A stretch of DNA of 64,000 nucleotides from Bacteroidota bacterium (GTDB lineage: Bacteria; Bacteroidota; Bacteroidia; B-17B0; Aurantibacillaceae). The DNA is taken from the NCBI GenBank assembly GCA_947450025.1, contig CANFTW010000001.1, positions 62,001 to 126,000 on the forward strand, in the 5' to 3' direction. Shown here piece by piece: positions 51,597 through 60,910 of this stretch; within the stretch, counting starts at the first letter, position 1; every line of letters begins with the position of its first letter. A program made the position numbers and the translations under genes. The notes under the pieces were generated by a model, which saw nothing but the letters and a program-made list of their open reading frames with translations, was not told the DNA's origin and did no database searches.

Positions 51597-54275
51597 ATGG
51601 CAACAACAAAAAATAAATTCAGAGAAAAACCAGTTGACGATACAGTTGTTCAACAATCTTCTATCGACAAAAACGATATCGAAGAAACTGTATTAACATC
51701 TTCAAAAAATAAATCTAAATCTAACAAAACAGATTCTGTAAAAACAGTAAAACAGAAAACAGAAAACACATCTTCTATAAATGAAACTAAGGCTTCATTG
51801 CTAGATCGTTGGAATAAAGCAGTTTCTATTTATCAAGATGAAAAAACACAGAAGTTATTGGGATTAATGCTAATACTTGCTGGCGGCTATTTATTTATAG
51901 CATTTACTTCGTATCTTTTTAATTATTTTGAATATCCAACAGTGCACTTTCCTGATCAAGATAATTTATATAAAAATTTAGAGGATTTTTTATTAATTGA
52001 TAATAAAGTATCTAATTGGGCTGGAAAATTAGGTGTTTTAGTATCACATCTATTTATATATAAATGGTTTGGCATTTCTTCTTTTATTTTAGTGCCCGTT
52101 TTTGTAGTTTATGGATTGCAAAAAGCACTAAACAAACAAATTACTAAACCCTCTGCCTTTACTGCAAAATGGCTATTCTTTATGGTATGGACTAGCTTAG
52201 TATTAGCATTCTTTTTTCATGATAAATTGTTTTTTCTAGGTGGGGGATACGGATATGTATTAAACATTCAATTATCTAATTATGTTGGTAGTATTGGTAC
52301 ACTTGCAGTTTTGGCATTTAGCATGCTAGCGTTTTTAGTATTAAGCATCAACATGAATTTCAATATTAAAAAAGATGTTATTCCTAGTTTAGACAATGAA
52401 GCTATTATTGAAGAAGAATTAAAAGAAGAAACGAACACAATTAACCCTCACGCAAATACTGTTTTTGACAAAGAACCAAACTTAAGTAAAGAGGAAGAAG
52501 AAGCGCTTTTAAATTTTGAAGTAATCTCAACAAATGAAGAAGTAAAACAAGAACCGATTACTGAACCTATTATAGAAAATATCCCTTTATATCTAGAAAG
52601 TTCTAAAAAACGAGAAGAACTAAAGAAAGATTTAGATTTTGAGATTAATAATCCAGGTGCTGATGAAGTTTTAAAAGAACCAGAATTTGTAAAAGAGGAG
52701 GTTAAAGAAAATCAAATTACTTTGGATGACGAATTAAAAGCGTCGCAATTAGTTGAAAAATTTGGGCAATACGATCCCACTTTAGATTTAGGACATTATC
52801 AATTTCCTAGTACTGATTTATTAATTGATTACGGTACAGGTAATGCTAAGGTAAGTAACGAAGAGTTAACCGCTAACAAAGACCGTATTGTTAGCACTTT
52901 AAAAAATTACGGAATTGAAATTGATAAAATATCTGCTATTGTAGGACCAACTGTTACTCTTTACGAAATAGTTCCTGCGCCTGGTGTTCGTATTTCTAAA
53001 ATTAAAAACTTAGAAGATGACATCGCATTAAGTTTAGCAGCTTTAGGTATTCGTATCATTGCTCCTATTCCAGGACGAGGAACGATTGGTATTGAAGTAC
53101 CAAATCAAAATCCTGAGATGGTACCCATGCGTAATATCATTGCTTCTGAAAAGTTTCAAAACACCACGCATGATTTACCAATTGCTTTAGGTAAAACCAT
53201 TAACAACGAAATTTTTATTGCAGATTTAGCAAAGATGCCTCACTTATTAATGGCAGGTGCTACAGGTCAAGGTAAATCAGTTGGATTAAACGCCGTGTTA
53301 GTTTCTTTACTTTACAAAAAACATCCAGCGCAAATTAAGTTTGTGTTAGTGGATCCAAAAAAAGTAGAGTTAACTTTATTCAATAAAATTGAACGTCATT
53401 TTTTAGCAAAACTTCCAAACTCCGAAGAAGCCATTATTACTGACAATACAAAGGTTGTGCATACACTAAATAGTTTGTGTATTGAAATGGATAATCGTTA
53501 TGCATTATTACAAGATGCGCAAGTAAGAAATATAAAAGAGTACAACGTTAAGTTTATCAATCGCAAATTAAATCCAAACGAAGGACATAAATACTTACCA
53601 TACATTGTGTTAGTTGTGGATGAGTTTGCTGATTTAATTATGACCGCTGGTAAGGAAGTAGAAACGCCAATTGCTCGTTTGGCTCAATTAGCAAGGGCCA
53701 TTGGTATTCACTTAATTATTGCTACTCAGCGTCCGTCAGTTAATATTATTACGGGAACAATCAAAGCTAACTTCCCTGCTCGTATTGCTTTCCGTGTAAC
53801 TAGTAAAATAGATTCACGTACTATTTTAGATGCTGGAGGAGCAGAACAGTTAATTGGACGAGGCGATATGTTATTAAGCACAGGAAACGACTTAATTCGC
53901 ATTCAATGTGCTTTTGTAGATACACCAGAAGCAGAAAAAATTACAGAGTTTATTGGTTCTCAACGTGCCTACCCTAGTGCCTTTTTATTACCAGAATATG
54001 TTGGTGAAGATGGTAGCGATGGCAAAGAAGAAATTGATTTAAGTGAGCGTGATAAAATGTTTGACGAAGCTGCTAAATTAGTAGTTCAATTTCAACAAGG
54101 TTCTGCTTCTTTTTTACAACGTAAATTAAAATTAGGATATAACCGTGCAGGTAGAATAGTTGATCAACTAGAGGCTGCAGGAATCATTGGACAGTTTGAA
54201 GGCTCTAAAGCACGTGAAGTAAAGTGCAAAGACATGGCTCAGCTAGAAGAGATTATTAGAAACATTAAGGGATAA
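51597..54275 (+). CDS. ftsK: DNA translocase FtsK
   Basis: Membrane-anchored motor that pumps chromosome ends through the closing septum and loads XerCD at dif. The 892-residue protein has a lysine-rich start, about four transmembrane segments (roughly 90-260), an acidic linker (about 270-390), and the motor domain with Walker A GATGQGKS at 554-561 and DEFADLIMTAGKEVE. The C-terminal gamma winged helix (FLQRKLKLGYNRAGRIVDQLE onward) recognises KOPS-like sites. Length is typical for Bacteroidota. Confidence 0.96.
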   Translation: MATTKNKFREKPVDDTVVQQSSIDKNDIEETVLTSSKNKSKSNKTDSVKTVKQKTENTSSINETKASLLDRWNKAVSIYQDEKTQKLLGLMLILAGGYLFIAFTSYLFNYFEYPTVHFPDQDNLYKNLEDFLLIDNKVSNWAGKLGVLVSHLFIYKWFGISSFILVPVFVVYGLQKALNKQITKPSAFTAKWLFFMVWTSLVLAFFFHDKLFFLGGGYGYVLNIQLSNYVGSIGTLAVLAFSMLAFLVLSINMNFNIKKDVIPSLDNEAIIEEELKEETNTINPHANTVFDKEPNLSKEEEEALLNFEVISTNEEVKQEPITEPIIENIPLYLESSKKREELKKDLDFEINNPGADEVLKEPEFVKEEVKENQITLDDELKASQLVEKFGQYDPTLDLGHYQFPSTDLLIDYGTGNAKVSNEELTANKDRIVSTLKNYGIEIDKISAIVGPTVTLYEIVPAPGVRISKIKNLEDDIALSLAALGIRIIAPIPGRGTIGIEVPNQNPEMVPMRNIIASEKFQNTTHDLPIALGKTINNEIFIADLAKMPHLLMAGATGQGKSVGLNAVLVSLLYKKHPAQIKFVLVDPKKVELTLFNKIERHFLAKLPNSEEAIITDNTKVVHTLNSLCIEMDNRYALLQDAQVRNIKEYNVKFINRKLNPNEGHKYLPYIVLVVDEFADLIMTAGKEVETPIARLAQLARAIGIHLIIATQRPSVNIITGTIKANFPARIAFRVTSKIDSRTILDAGGAEQLIGRGDMLLSTGNDLIRIQCAFVDTPEAEKITEFIGSQRAYPSAFLLPEYVGEDGSDGKEEIDLSERDKMFDEAAKLVVQFQQGSASFLQRKLKLGYNRAGRIVDQLEAAGIIGQFEGSKAREVKCKDMAQLEEIIRNIKG

Positions 54276-54290
54276 AAATATGCTACAACA

Positions 54291-54323
54291 AAAAGTCCCA
54301 TCTGCTATGCAAATGGGACTTTT
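54291..54323. terminator. Bidirectional terminator between ftsK and ahcY
   Basis: Stem AAAAGTCCCAT (54291-54301) with ATGGGACTTTT (54313-54323), A run before, T run after; it can serve both converging genes. Confidence 0.88.
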
Positions 54324-54341
54324 TTATGCTTAGATCAATTA

Positions 54342-55661
54342 CTAGTATCTGTAAGCGTCTCCTTTAAAAGGACCTTCTACTTTAACACCGATATAATCAG
54401 CTTGATCTTTGTTTAATGTATCTAATTCAACACCAATTTTTGCTAAGTGTAAACGAGCAACTTTCTCATCTAAAATTTTCGGTAACACATATACTTTTTT
54501 CTCATAAGCAGCTGTGTTTGTCCATAATTCTAATTGAGCTAATGTTTGGTTTGTAAATGAGTTACTCATTACAAAACTTGGGTGACCTGTAGCACAACCT
54601 AAGTTTACTAAACGACCTTCAGCTAAAACAATAATGTTTTTACCGTTGATTGTATATTGATCTACTTGTGGTTTAATTGTATCTTTAGTTGAACCGTAAG
54701 TTTTGTTTAACCAAGCCATATCGATTTCTGTATCAAAGTGACCAATGTTACAAACGATAGCACCATGTTTCATCATTTCAAAATGACGACCTACGATAAT
54801 GTCTTTATTACCAGTAGTAGTTACTAAAATATCTGCAATTTTAGCAGCATTATCCATTTTCATGACTTGGTAACCATCCATTGCAGCTTGTAAAGCACAA
54901 ATTGGATCAATTTCAGTAACAATTACACGAACACCTTGAGATGATAATGATTGCGCAGAACCTTTACCTACATCACCGTAACCAGCAACAACAGCAATTT
55001 TACCTGCCATCATCACGTCAGTTGCACGACGAATCGCATCTACTAATGATTCACGACAACCGTATTTGTTATCAAATTTAGATTTAGTAACTGAATCGTT
55101 TACGTTAATAGCTGGTAACAATAAAGTTCCTTTAGCCATACGCTCATATAAACGGTGAACACCAGTAGTGGTTTCTTCAGATAATCCTTTTATTCCAGCC
55201 GCTAACTCAGGGTAAACATCAAAAACTAAGTTGGTTAAATCACCACCGTCATCTAAAATCATATTTAAAGGCTTGCGATCTTCGCCAAACCATAAAGTTT
55301 GCTCAATACACCAGTCAAACTCCTCTGCTGTCATGCCTTTCCAAGCATATACTTGAATACCAGCTGCTGCAATAGCTGCTGCTGCATGATCTTGAGTTGA
55401 GAAAATATTACAAGAACTCCAAGTAACTTCTGCACCTAAAGCTGTTAATGTTTCAATTAATACAGCCGTTTGGATAGTCATATGTAAACAACCTGAAATA
55501 CGAGCACCAGCTAATGGCTTAGAAGCTCCATATTCAGCACGAAGCGCCATTAATCCTGGCATTTCTTCTTCTGCTAATTTAATTTCTTTACGACCCCACT
55601 CTGCTAATGAGATGTCTTTCACTTTGTACGCTAAGTACTTTCCTGTTGCTACTGATGACAT
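54342..55661 (-). CDS. ahcY: Adenosylhomocysteinase
   Basis: Hydrolyses S-adenosylhomocysteine to adenosine and homocysteine, removing the product that inhibits methyltransferases. The 439-residue protein shows [17 protein letters not shown] near residue 54, the [13 protein letters not shown] segment and NAD-binding [10 protein letters not shown], and ends with the conserved PFKGDAYRY. Its product homocysteine is the substrate of MetH at 23858. A strong promoter lies upstream with a short leader of about 35 bases and no riboswitch. Confidence 0.97.
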   Translation of the reverse strand: MSSVATGKYLAYKVKDISLAEWGRKEIKLAEEEMPGLMALRAEYGASKPLAGARISGCLHMTIQTAVLIETLTALGAEVTWSSCNIFSTQDHAAAAIAAAGIQVYAWKGMTAEEFDWCIEQTLWFGEDRKPLNMILDDGGDLTNLVFDVYPELAAGIKGLSEETTTGVHRLYERMAKGTLLLPAINVNDSVTKSKFDNKYGCRESLVDAIRRATDVMMAGKIAVVAGYGDVGKGSAQSLSSQGVRVIVTEIDPICALQAAMDGYQVMKMDNAAKIADILVTTTGNKDIIVGRHFEMMKHGAIVCNIGHFDTEIDMAWLNKTYGSTKDTIKPQVDQYTINGKNIIVLAEGRLVNLGCATGHPSFVMSNSFTNQTLAQLELWTNTAAYEKKVYVLPKILDEKVARLHLAKIGVELDTLNKDQADYIGVKVEGPFKGDAYRY

Positions 55662-55702
55662 GTTTATTTTATTGATTTAAAAGTTTATTTTTTGTAATTA
55701 TG

Positions 55703-55734
55703 CAAAGATAAGATATAAGTTTGTAACACTCAAA
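55703..55734 (-). promoter_or_regulatory. Promoter of ahcY
   Basis: On the minus strand TTTG (55731-55734), a 20-base spacer and TATCTTTG (55703-55710): a full match to the Bacteroidota consensus, 41 bases before the ATG. Confidence 0.8.
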
Positions 55735-55761
55735 CTATTAAAAAGTTTATTAATTAAGATT

Positions 55762-56349
55762 TTGGTAGAGGTTTTTAACATAAAAAAGGGACTTTTTTTC
55801 GGATTATTAGATTTGAAGGCCTTTGCAACCTTGGAACACCTAACGGTTAAACGAGACATTGAGACTAAAGGCAAGGAATATTTAATAAAAAGACTTTTAG
55901 GAGATCCCTATTTTATTACATATGACGACAAAGGGAAGCCATACCTACCTGATGAGTCTATGCATATTTCAATTTCCCATTCTCATGAAAAATTAGCGAT
56001 TATTATTAATGAAGAAGAACCTACAGGAATTGATATTGAATTAATTAGAGATAAAGTATTGAAAATAAAACATAAATTTTTAACCAATACGGAACTCATT
56101 GATGCCAACGAGGATGTGGAAAAATTATTGATTTATTGGGCATCTAAAGAAACTCTTTATAAGATATATGGATTAAAAGAAGTTGATTTTATTGAACATT
56201 TATTTGTAAAACCATTTACAAAATATAATTTAGGCACTATAATTGGTGAAGTTAAACTGCCTAATTTTAAAAAAACTTTTGAATTAAACTACCAGTTAAT
56301 TGATGAATATGTTTTGGTATATGCCTTTAAAAAATTAAATAATTGCTAA
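55762..56349 (+). CDS. 4'-phosphopantetheinyl transferase superfamily protein
   Basis: Attaches the phosphopantetheine arm to carrier proteins. The 195-residue protein shows the Sfp-type motifs HISISHSHEKLAI, the magnesium-binding TGIDIE and the WASKETLYK motif with catalytic Glu and Lys. The start is uncertain: TTG at 55762 is used because no ATG gives a complete domain. It overlaps the GGGP-synthase gene by 7 bases and opens a five-gene operon. Whether it modifies acyl carrier protein or a secondary-metabolite carrier is not visible. Confidence 0.83.
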   Translation: MVEVFNIKKGLFFGLLDLKAFATLEHLTVKRDIETKGKEYLIKRLLGDPYFITYDDKGKPYLPDESMHISISHSHEKLAIIINEEEPTGIDIELIRDKVLKIKHKFLTNTELIDANEDVEKLLIYWASKETLYKIYGLKEVDFIEHLFVKPFTKYNLGTIIGEVKLPNFKKTFELNYQLIDEYVLVYAFKKLNNC

Positions 56350-57029
56350 AAAAAACAACACATACTCAACTCATTATTTTAATTGATCCAGATAAATACA
56401 ATCCGGAATTAATTAAAATGGCCAATCATTGTAAAGTAACATACATTTTTGTTGGCGGAAGTAAATTACAAAGTAATACTTTTGAAAAAACTATCAAAGC
56501 AATTAAATCAATTTCTAAAATCCCTGTGATTATTTTCCCAGGCGATGAAACTCAAATCTCCAAACAAGCAGATGGTATTTTAATCCTATCTCTGATATCG
56601 GGACGGAATGTTGAATATCTAATTGGTAAGCATGTGATTGCTGCAAAAAAAATCAAGGCCTCAAAAATTTACACTATACCTACAGGTTACATCTTAGTTG
56701 ATGTTGGACATAAATCAACAACCCAAAAAGTAACAAAAACAAAACCTCTATCTTCACAACAGGAAATTATAAATACTGCCATTGCAGGAGAATTGATGGG
56801 GAAACAATTAATTTATTTAGAGGCCGGAAGTGGGGCAAAAAAAACCTTGCAACAAAGTATTATAAAAAATGTCAAAAAAAGCATTAACATTCCTCTTATA
56901 GTTGGAGGAGGTATTGATTCTATAGCCAAAGTGAAACTTATGCTACGTTGCAAACCTGATTATATGGTAATAGGAAATGCTTTTGAAAAAAAACCTGATT
57001 TATTAACCGAAATAACCCATTTATTTTAA
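56343..57029 (+). CDS. GGGP synthase-family prenylglyceryl phosphate synthase
   Basis: TIM-barrel prenyltransferase of the GGGPS/PcrB family, which joins a polyprenyl diphosphate to glycerol 1-phosphate. The pattern LIDPDKYN near residue 13, FVGGSK near 36, ISGRN, YLEAGSGA near 158 and VGGGI near 181 covers the substrate and phosphate-binding loops. Family members occur in Bacteroidota as well as archaea; the product lipid in Bacteroidota is not established. The start is TTG, inside the end of the upstream gene, and the stop overlaps the TenI-like gene by one base. Confidence 0.85.
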   Translation: MLKKTTHTQLIILIDPDKYNPELIKMANHCKVTYIFVGGSKLQSNTFEKTIKAIKSISKIPVIIFPGDETQISKQADGILILSLISGRNVEYLIGKHVIAAKKIKASKIYTIPTGYILVDVGHKSTTQKVTKTKPLSSQQEIINTAIAGELMGKQLIYLEAGSGAKKTLQQSIIKNVKKSINIPLIVGGGIDSIAKVKLMLRCKPDYMVIGNAFEKKPDLLTEITHLF

Positions 57030-57661
57030 TGAAATTAGTCGTAATTACACCCAATCAAAAAAGTGATAACGAAATCGCTTCTATTATTCAAATGTTTGAA
57101 GCTGGTTTAGAAACACTGCATGTTAGAAAAAATAGATTTTCAACTAAAGAATTAGATGATTATTTAAATGAAATACCTGCTCATTTTCACAACCGCATTA
57201 TCATTCATTCTCATCATCGCTTAGCACTTAAATACAATTTAAAAGGCTTTCATTTTACCTCTACACATCTTAAACATAAGTTTAAATTATGGTGGAATAC
57301 ACGTATGATTTATTTAAGAAAACCTCATTTGATTAAAACCAGTTCTCATCGTCGGATACCTGAATTATATGATGAACAAAAATTGAAAACCGACTATTGT
57401 TTTTTAGGTACCATTTTCCATAATGTTTCAGGCGAATTATACAGCGGTTTCTACCCCGAAACTGTATCGGCAGCTATTAAAAAATCTGGGCAAAAAATTT
57501 ATGCTAGAGGAGGTGTAAACGAAAAAAGCATAGAACTAGCTCATAATTTAGGCTTTCATGGAGTTGCACTTTATGGCTATTTATGGAAAAGTTCTTCTCC
57601 ATATACAAAATATATAGATTTTATACGTTTTTGTAAAGATAAAAATATACCTATCGAGTAA
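57029..57661 (+). CDS. TenI/ThiE-like protein, active site altered
   Basis: Protein of the thiamine phosphate synthase/TenI superfamily, 210 residues. The fold signature is present in LVVITPN, LETLHVRKNRFS near residue 33, GFHFTSTHL, LGTIFHN and the final GGVNEKSIELAHNLGFHGVALYG. However, the ThiE magnesium-binding N-D after strand 3 is replaced by IIHSHHR, and the phosphate-binding loop is unusual, so thiamine phosphate synthesis is doubtful. No thiamine gene is nearby. The gene overlaps its neighbours by one base each. Confidence 0.75.
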   Translation: MKLVVITPNQKSDNEIASIIQMFEAGLETLHVRKNRFSTKELDDYLNEIPAHFHNRIIIHSHHRLALKYNLKGFHFTSTHLKHKFKLWWNTRMIYLRKPHLIKTSSHRRIPELYDEQKLKTDYCFLGTIFHNVSGELYSGFYPETVSAAIKKSGQKIYARGGVNEKSIELAHNLGFHGVALYGYLWKSSSPYTKYIDFIRFCKDKNIPIE

Positions 57662-58221
57662 TGACTATTTGGGATTGGATAGCATTATTAACTGGTATTG
57701 CAGGCGTTCTCCTAACCATTATCGAGAGTATTTGGTGTTGGCCAGTAGCCATTATTTCTGTTGTGATTTCAGGGGTGACATTTTATCACCAAAGACTATT
57801 TGGTGATTTTAGTTTGCAAATATTTTATTTAATAAGTGGATGCTATGGTTGGTTTTATTGGAATAAAAAGAAATCACATCCATTTAAAATATCTAAAATG
57901 CCTATTAAATGGGTTTTTCCATTAATACTGTCTATTGTTTTACAAAGCATCCTATATTACAACTTACTCAGTTATTTCAAATCTGACCAAATTTTATTTG
58001 ATGCCATCTTGACTTCATGTAGTTTTACTTGTACATTTATGATGACCAAAAAGTGGTTGGAAAATTGGATATTTTGGATATTAATTGATGCTGCATACGT
58101 ATTGTTATACCTTATAAAAGAATTACCAAGTTATGCCCTACTCTATGGCTTTTTTAGTTTAATGGCTTATTACGGATTTTACGCATGGAAAAAACAACTG
58201 ACAACGCTATCAAAAAAATAG
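57661..58221 (+). CDS. pnuC: Nicotinamide riboside transporter PnuC
   Basis: Inner-membrane facilitator for nicotinamide riboside uptake, 186 residues with about seven transmembrane segments. The family signature is seen in TGIAGVLLTIIESIWCWP near residue 12 and in IFYLISGCYGWFYWNKKK near 59. It overlaps the kinase gene that follows by 37 bases, which fits a transporter-kinase pair that traps the substrate by phosphorylation. Confidence 0.9.
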   Translation: MTIWDWIALLTGIAGVLLTIIESIWCWPVAIISVVISGVTFYHQRLFGDFSLQIFYLISGCYGWFYWNKKKSHPFKISKMPIKWVFPLILSIVLQSILYYNLLSYFKSDQILFDAILTSCSFTCTFMMTKKWLENWIFWILIDAAYVLLYLIKELPSYALLYGFFSLMAYYGFYAWKKQLTTLSKK

Positions 58222-58727
58222 TTATAATCGGGCCTGAAAGCACAGGGAAAACTGTTTTATGTGAGCAATTAGCAAACCATTTTAAAACAACATACGTTCC
58301 AGAATATGCTCGCTCATACTTTGATAAGAATGACATAAACAACTACTCTATTCACGATTTAGAAATTATTGCTAAAAAGCAATTAGAACTAGAAAAAAAA
58401 TACCATAAAAAAGCGAATCAATTTTTATTTTGTGACACTTCTTTAATTACTATTAAAATATGGTCGAGTCATAAATTTAATAATGTACCGAAATTCATTT
58501 CAAACTCTATTAAACCGCATGATTACGATTTATATTTAATCTCTAACAACGATGTTCCTTGGGTTCCAGACCCACAAAGACGACATGAAGATTTAAGGGA
58601 ACATTTATTTAAAAGTAATAAACATGAACTCCAAAAATTAGATGTTGACTATAAAATTATAAAAGGTATTGGCGAAGATCGATTGAAAAATACGATACGT
58701 ATCATTAATGAAAGCTTTAATAGTTAA
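58185..58727 (+). CDS. NadR-like nicotinamide riboside kinase (AAA ATPase)
   Basis: Small P-loop kinase resembling the C-terminal kinase domain of NadR. The Walker A GPESTGKT is at residues 16-23, followed by VPEYARSYFD and FCDTSLITIKIWS, characteristic of NadR-type ribosylnicotinamide kinases, and DVPWVPDPQRRHEDLRE. At 180 residues it lacks the adenylyltransferase and repressor domains of enteric NadR. It follows pnuC with a 37-base overlap and converges with the hydrolase gene, overlapping by 4 bases. Confidence 0.87.
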   Translation: MEKTTDNAIKKIVIIGPESTGKTVLCEQLANHFKTTYVPEYARSYFDKNDINNYSIHDLEIIAKKQLELEKKYHKKANQFLFCDTSLITIKIWSSHKFNNVPKFISNSIKPHDYDLYLISNNDVPWVPDPQRRHEDLREHLFKSNKHELQKLDVDYKIIKGIGEDRLKNTIRIINESFNS

Positions 58728-59491
58728 GCTATAAAATTCAAAACACAATTAAAAAATGCTTCTGGTTGTTCAGCATGAACCCAATGGCCGCTATTAGATA
58801 TTGTTTTTAGTTGATAGTTACTAAATCTATTGGCAATATCTTTTTCATCTTCATTTGTTATATAGTTTGATTTTTCACCTCGTATAAATAATGAATTGGT
58901 TTCACTCTTAAAATCAGGAACTCTCACACCAATATTATTATATTCAGCTGTAATGACTTTCAGATTAAAACGCCATGCCATCTGCTTAGTTTCATCTTCT
59001 CTCCAATAAATATTTTTTAGTAAAAATTGTTTCGTGCCAAAATCAGAAATATATTGACTTAATATCTCTTCTGCTTGTTTACGAGTATTTATTTCGGAAA
59101 AATCAACAGCATTTAAAGCTTTTAATACTAAGTCGTGATGAGGCTCATAAGCTCTTGGAGCTATATCCGCAACAATGATTTTATTTGCTAGTTTGGGGTA
59201 CATTTGTTCAAAAAACAAAACTGTTTTCCCTCCCATACTATGGCCAAGAAGAATTACATTATTTAATTGATGATGATCTATGAACTCTTTTAAATCCATT
59301 GCCATGACTTGATAATCCCACTCGTTATCATGATGAGATAAACCATGATTACGCTGATCAACTGTAAAAACTCGAAATCTATTGTCTCCAAAACGTTTTG
59401 CTAAAGTATTCCAATTATCACTTTGCCCAAATAATCCATGTAATATAATTAATGGTTGTCCTGACCCATATTCTCTATAAGCTAACTTCAT
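58724..59491 (-). CDS. Alpha/beta hydrolase, YbfF/ABHD11-like
   Basis: Cytoplasmic serine hydrolase of 255 residues. The oxyanion region LIILHGLFGQSDNW lies near residue 16, nucleophile Ser in LLGHSMGGKT near 82 and catalytic His in ISNSGHWVHAEQPE near the end, with DQRNHGLS in between. This matches the YbfF esterase group. The natural substrate is unknown. It follows cinA with a 6-base gap. Confidence 0.87.
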   Translation of the reverse strand: MKLAYREYGSGQPLIILHGLFGQSDNWNTLAKRFGDNRFRVFTVDQRNHGLSHHDNEWDYQVMAMDLKEFIDHHQLNNVILLGHSMGGKTVLFFEQMYPKLANKIIVADIAPRAYEPHHDLVLKALNAVDFSEINTRKQAEEILSQYISDFGTKQFLLKNIYWREDETKQMAWRFNLKVITAEYNNIGVRVPDFKSETNSLFIRGEKSNYITNEDEKDIANRFSNYQLKTISNSGHWVHAEQPEAFFNCVLNFIA

Positions 59492-59497
59492 GTGCTT

Positions 59498-60763
59498 TTA
59501 ATCTTGAATATTTAAAATTAATTTTCGTAACATATTCATTGCTGTATTTGCTGTCATTTGAATATTTCGTAGTCTGTTATGCCCGAAAACAAACTGTTTA
59601 GAAATGATTTCATGATGATAAGCTACAGCTATCCATGTTGTGCCAACAGATTTATCTTCTGTTCCTCCTCCAGGACCTGCTATTCCAGATACAGCAATTG
59701 CAACCTGAGCATTAAAGGTTTTTAATGTTTCATCTACCATTAACTCTACACATTCTTTACTCACAGCACCATGGTTTTCAAAAATAGAATTATCTACTTT
59801 TAATAGACTATGTTTAAATTCATTGTGATAAGGCACAATACAACCATTATAATAACTTGAGCTACCAGCAACACTTGTAATTAAATGAGAAATATAACCA
59901 CCAGTGCAACTTTCCGCTAATCCTAATTTCAATCCTTTTTGTAATAATAACTGCCCCAGTATTTCTTCTATTTTAGGCTGTTCTTTTCCATATTCCTCAT
60001 AACCATAAATATACTTTTCTATTAAAGGTTTTACTTTTTCAACTTGATTTTCAATTCTAGAATTTAAATCATTTTCATCAAATCCTTTGCTGCTTAACCT
60101 TAAACGAACCATTCCTGGTGAAGGGAGATAGGCTAATTTAATCTGATCAATTGCTAATCCATCTTCCCAATGACTAATTAATTCCGCCAAATCACTTTCG
60201 CCAATACCTTGAGTCAGAATTGTTTTATGGAAAATAAACGGCAATCGAAATCTTTTTTTTATTTCTGGTATAACAAAGTCATTCATAATGCCTTGCATTT
60301 CATATGGGACACCAGGCATAGAGACAAAAATAGTAGCATTCTTCTCCATCCACATTCCTGGAGCTGTGCCATTTTTATTTCTAATAACCTTACATCCTTT
60401 AGGAACCTCCGCCTGTTTAACATTTAAATCAGACACTACTTTGTTTCTTTTAGCGAAAAAAGCTGTAACATCATTTAATACCTGCGAATTCAATTCTAAA
60501 ATGGTTTCAAAATAATCACAAAATGTTGTTTTTGTGATATCATCTTTAGTTGGGCCAAGTCCACCTGTTATTAGCACAATATCGGCTCTTTCCGATGCAG
60601 AATCAAAGGCTTTTAAAATGGCTTCTCGATTATCTGATACTGAACTCATATGAACGACACTCACACCAATTAAATTTAATTGTTGAGCCATCCAAACAGA
60701 ATTAGTGTTGGTAATTTGTCCTATTAATATTTCATCGCCAATAGTTAAAAGTTCTGCATTCAT
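59498..60763 (-). CDS. cinA: CinA-like protein with NMN deamidase domain
   Basis: Two-domain protein of about 421 residues. The N-terminal MoCF-like domain shows AELLTIGDEILIGQITNTN near residue 3 and LITGGLGPTKDD near 67. The C-terminal PncC domain, an NMN deamidase that recycles NMN to nicotinate mononucleotide, is intact with LAESCTGGYISHLIT and VSGIAGPGGGTEDKSVG. I use the ATG at 60763; a GTG two codons upstream is also open. Its position beside pnuC and the NR kinase fits a shared NAD-salvage theme. Confidence 0.92.
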   Translation of the reverse strand: MNAELLTIGDEILIGQITNTNSVWMAQQLNLIGVSVVHMSSVSDNREAILKAFDSASERADIVLITGGLGPTKDDITKTTFCDYFETILELNSQVLNDVTAFFAKRNKVVSDLNVKQAEVPKGCKVIRNKNGTAPGMWMEKNATIFVSMPGVPYEMQGIMNDFVIPEIKKRFRLPFIFHKTILTQGIGESDLAELISHWEDGLAIDQIKLAYLPSPGMVRLRLSSKGFDENDLNSRIENQVEKVKPLIEKYIYGYEEYGKEQPKIEEILGQLLLQKGLKLGLAESCTGGYISHLITSVAGSSSYYNGCIVPYHNEFKHSLLKVDNSIFENHGAVSKECVELMVDETLKTFNAQVAIAVSGIAGPGGGTEDKSVGTTWIAVAYHHEIISKQFVFGHNRLRNIQMTANTAMNMLRKLILNIQD

Positions 60764-60833
60764 AGTCACTTAGTATCTTTAATTATTATATAACATATCG
60801 CACAAAAAAGGATTTCACATTTATTAATACTTG

Positions 60834-60868
60834 TTTGTAGGCAAACTAGCTAATTCATACTATATTTG
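60834..60868 (+). promoter_or_regulatory. Promoter of the DUF4197 gene
   Basis: TTTG (60834-60837), a 23-base spacer and TATATTTG (60861-60868), with 42 bases to the ATG. Confidence 0.6.
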
Positions 60869-60910
60869 GCAACATATTTGTTAAACCAGGTGTAAAATTA
60901 AAATTATATT

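Noticed and set aside
58154-58342. Minus-strand frame across the pnuC and kinase overlap
   Set aside because: It mirrors the overlapping ends of two well-supported genes and has no family features.
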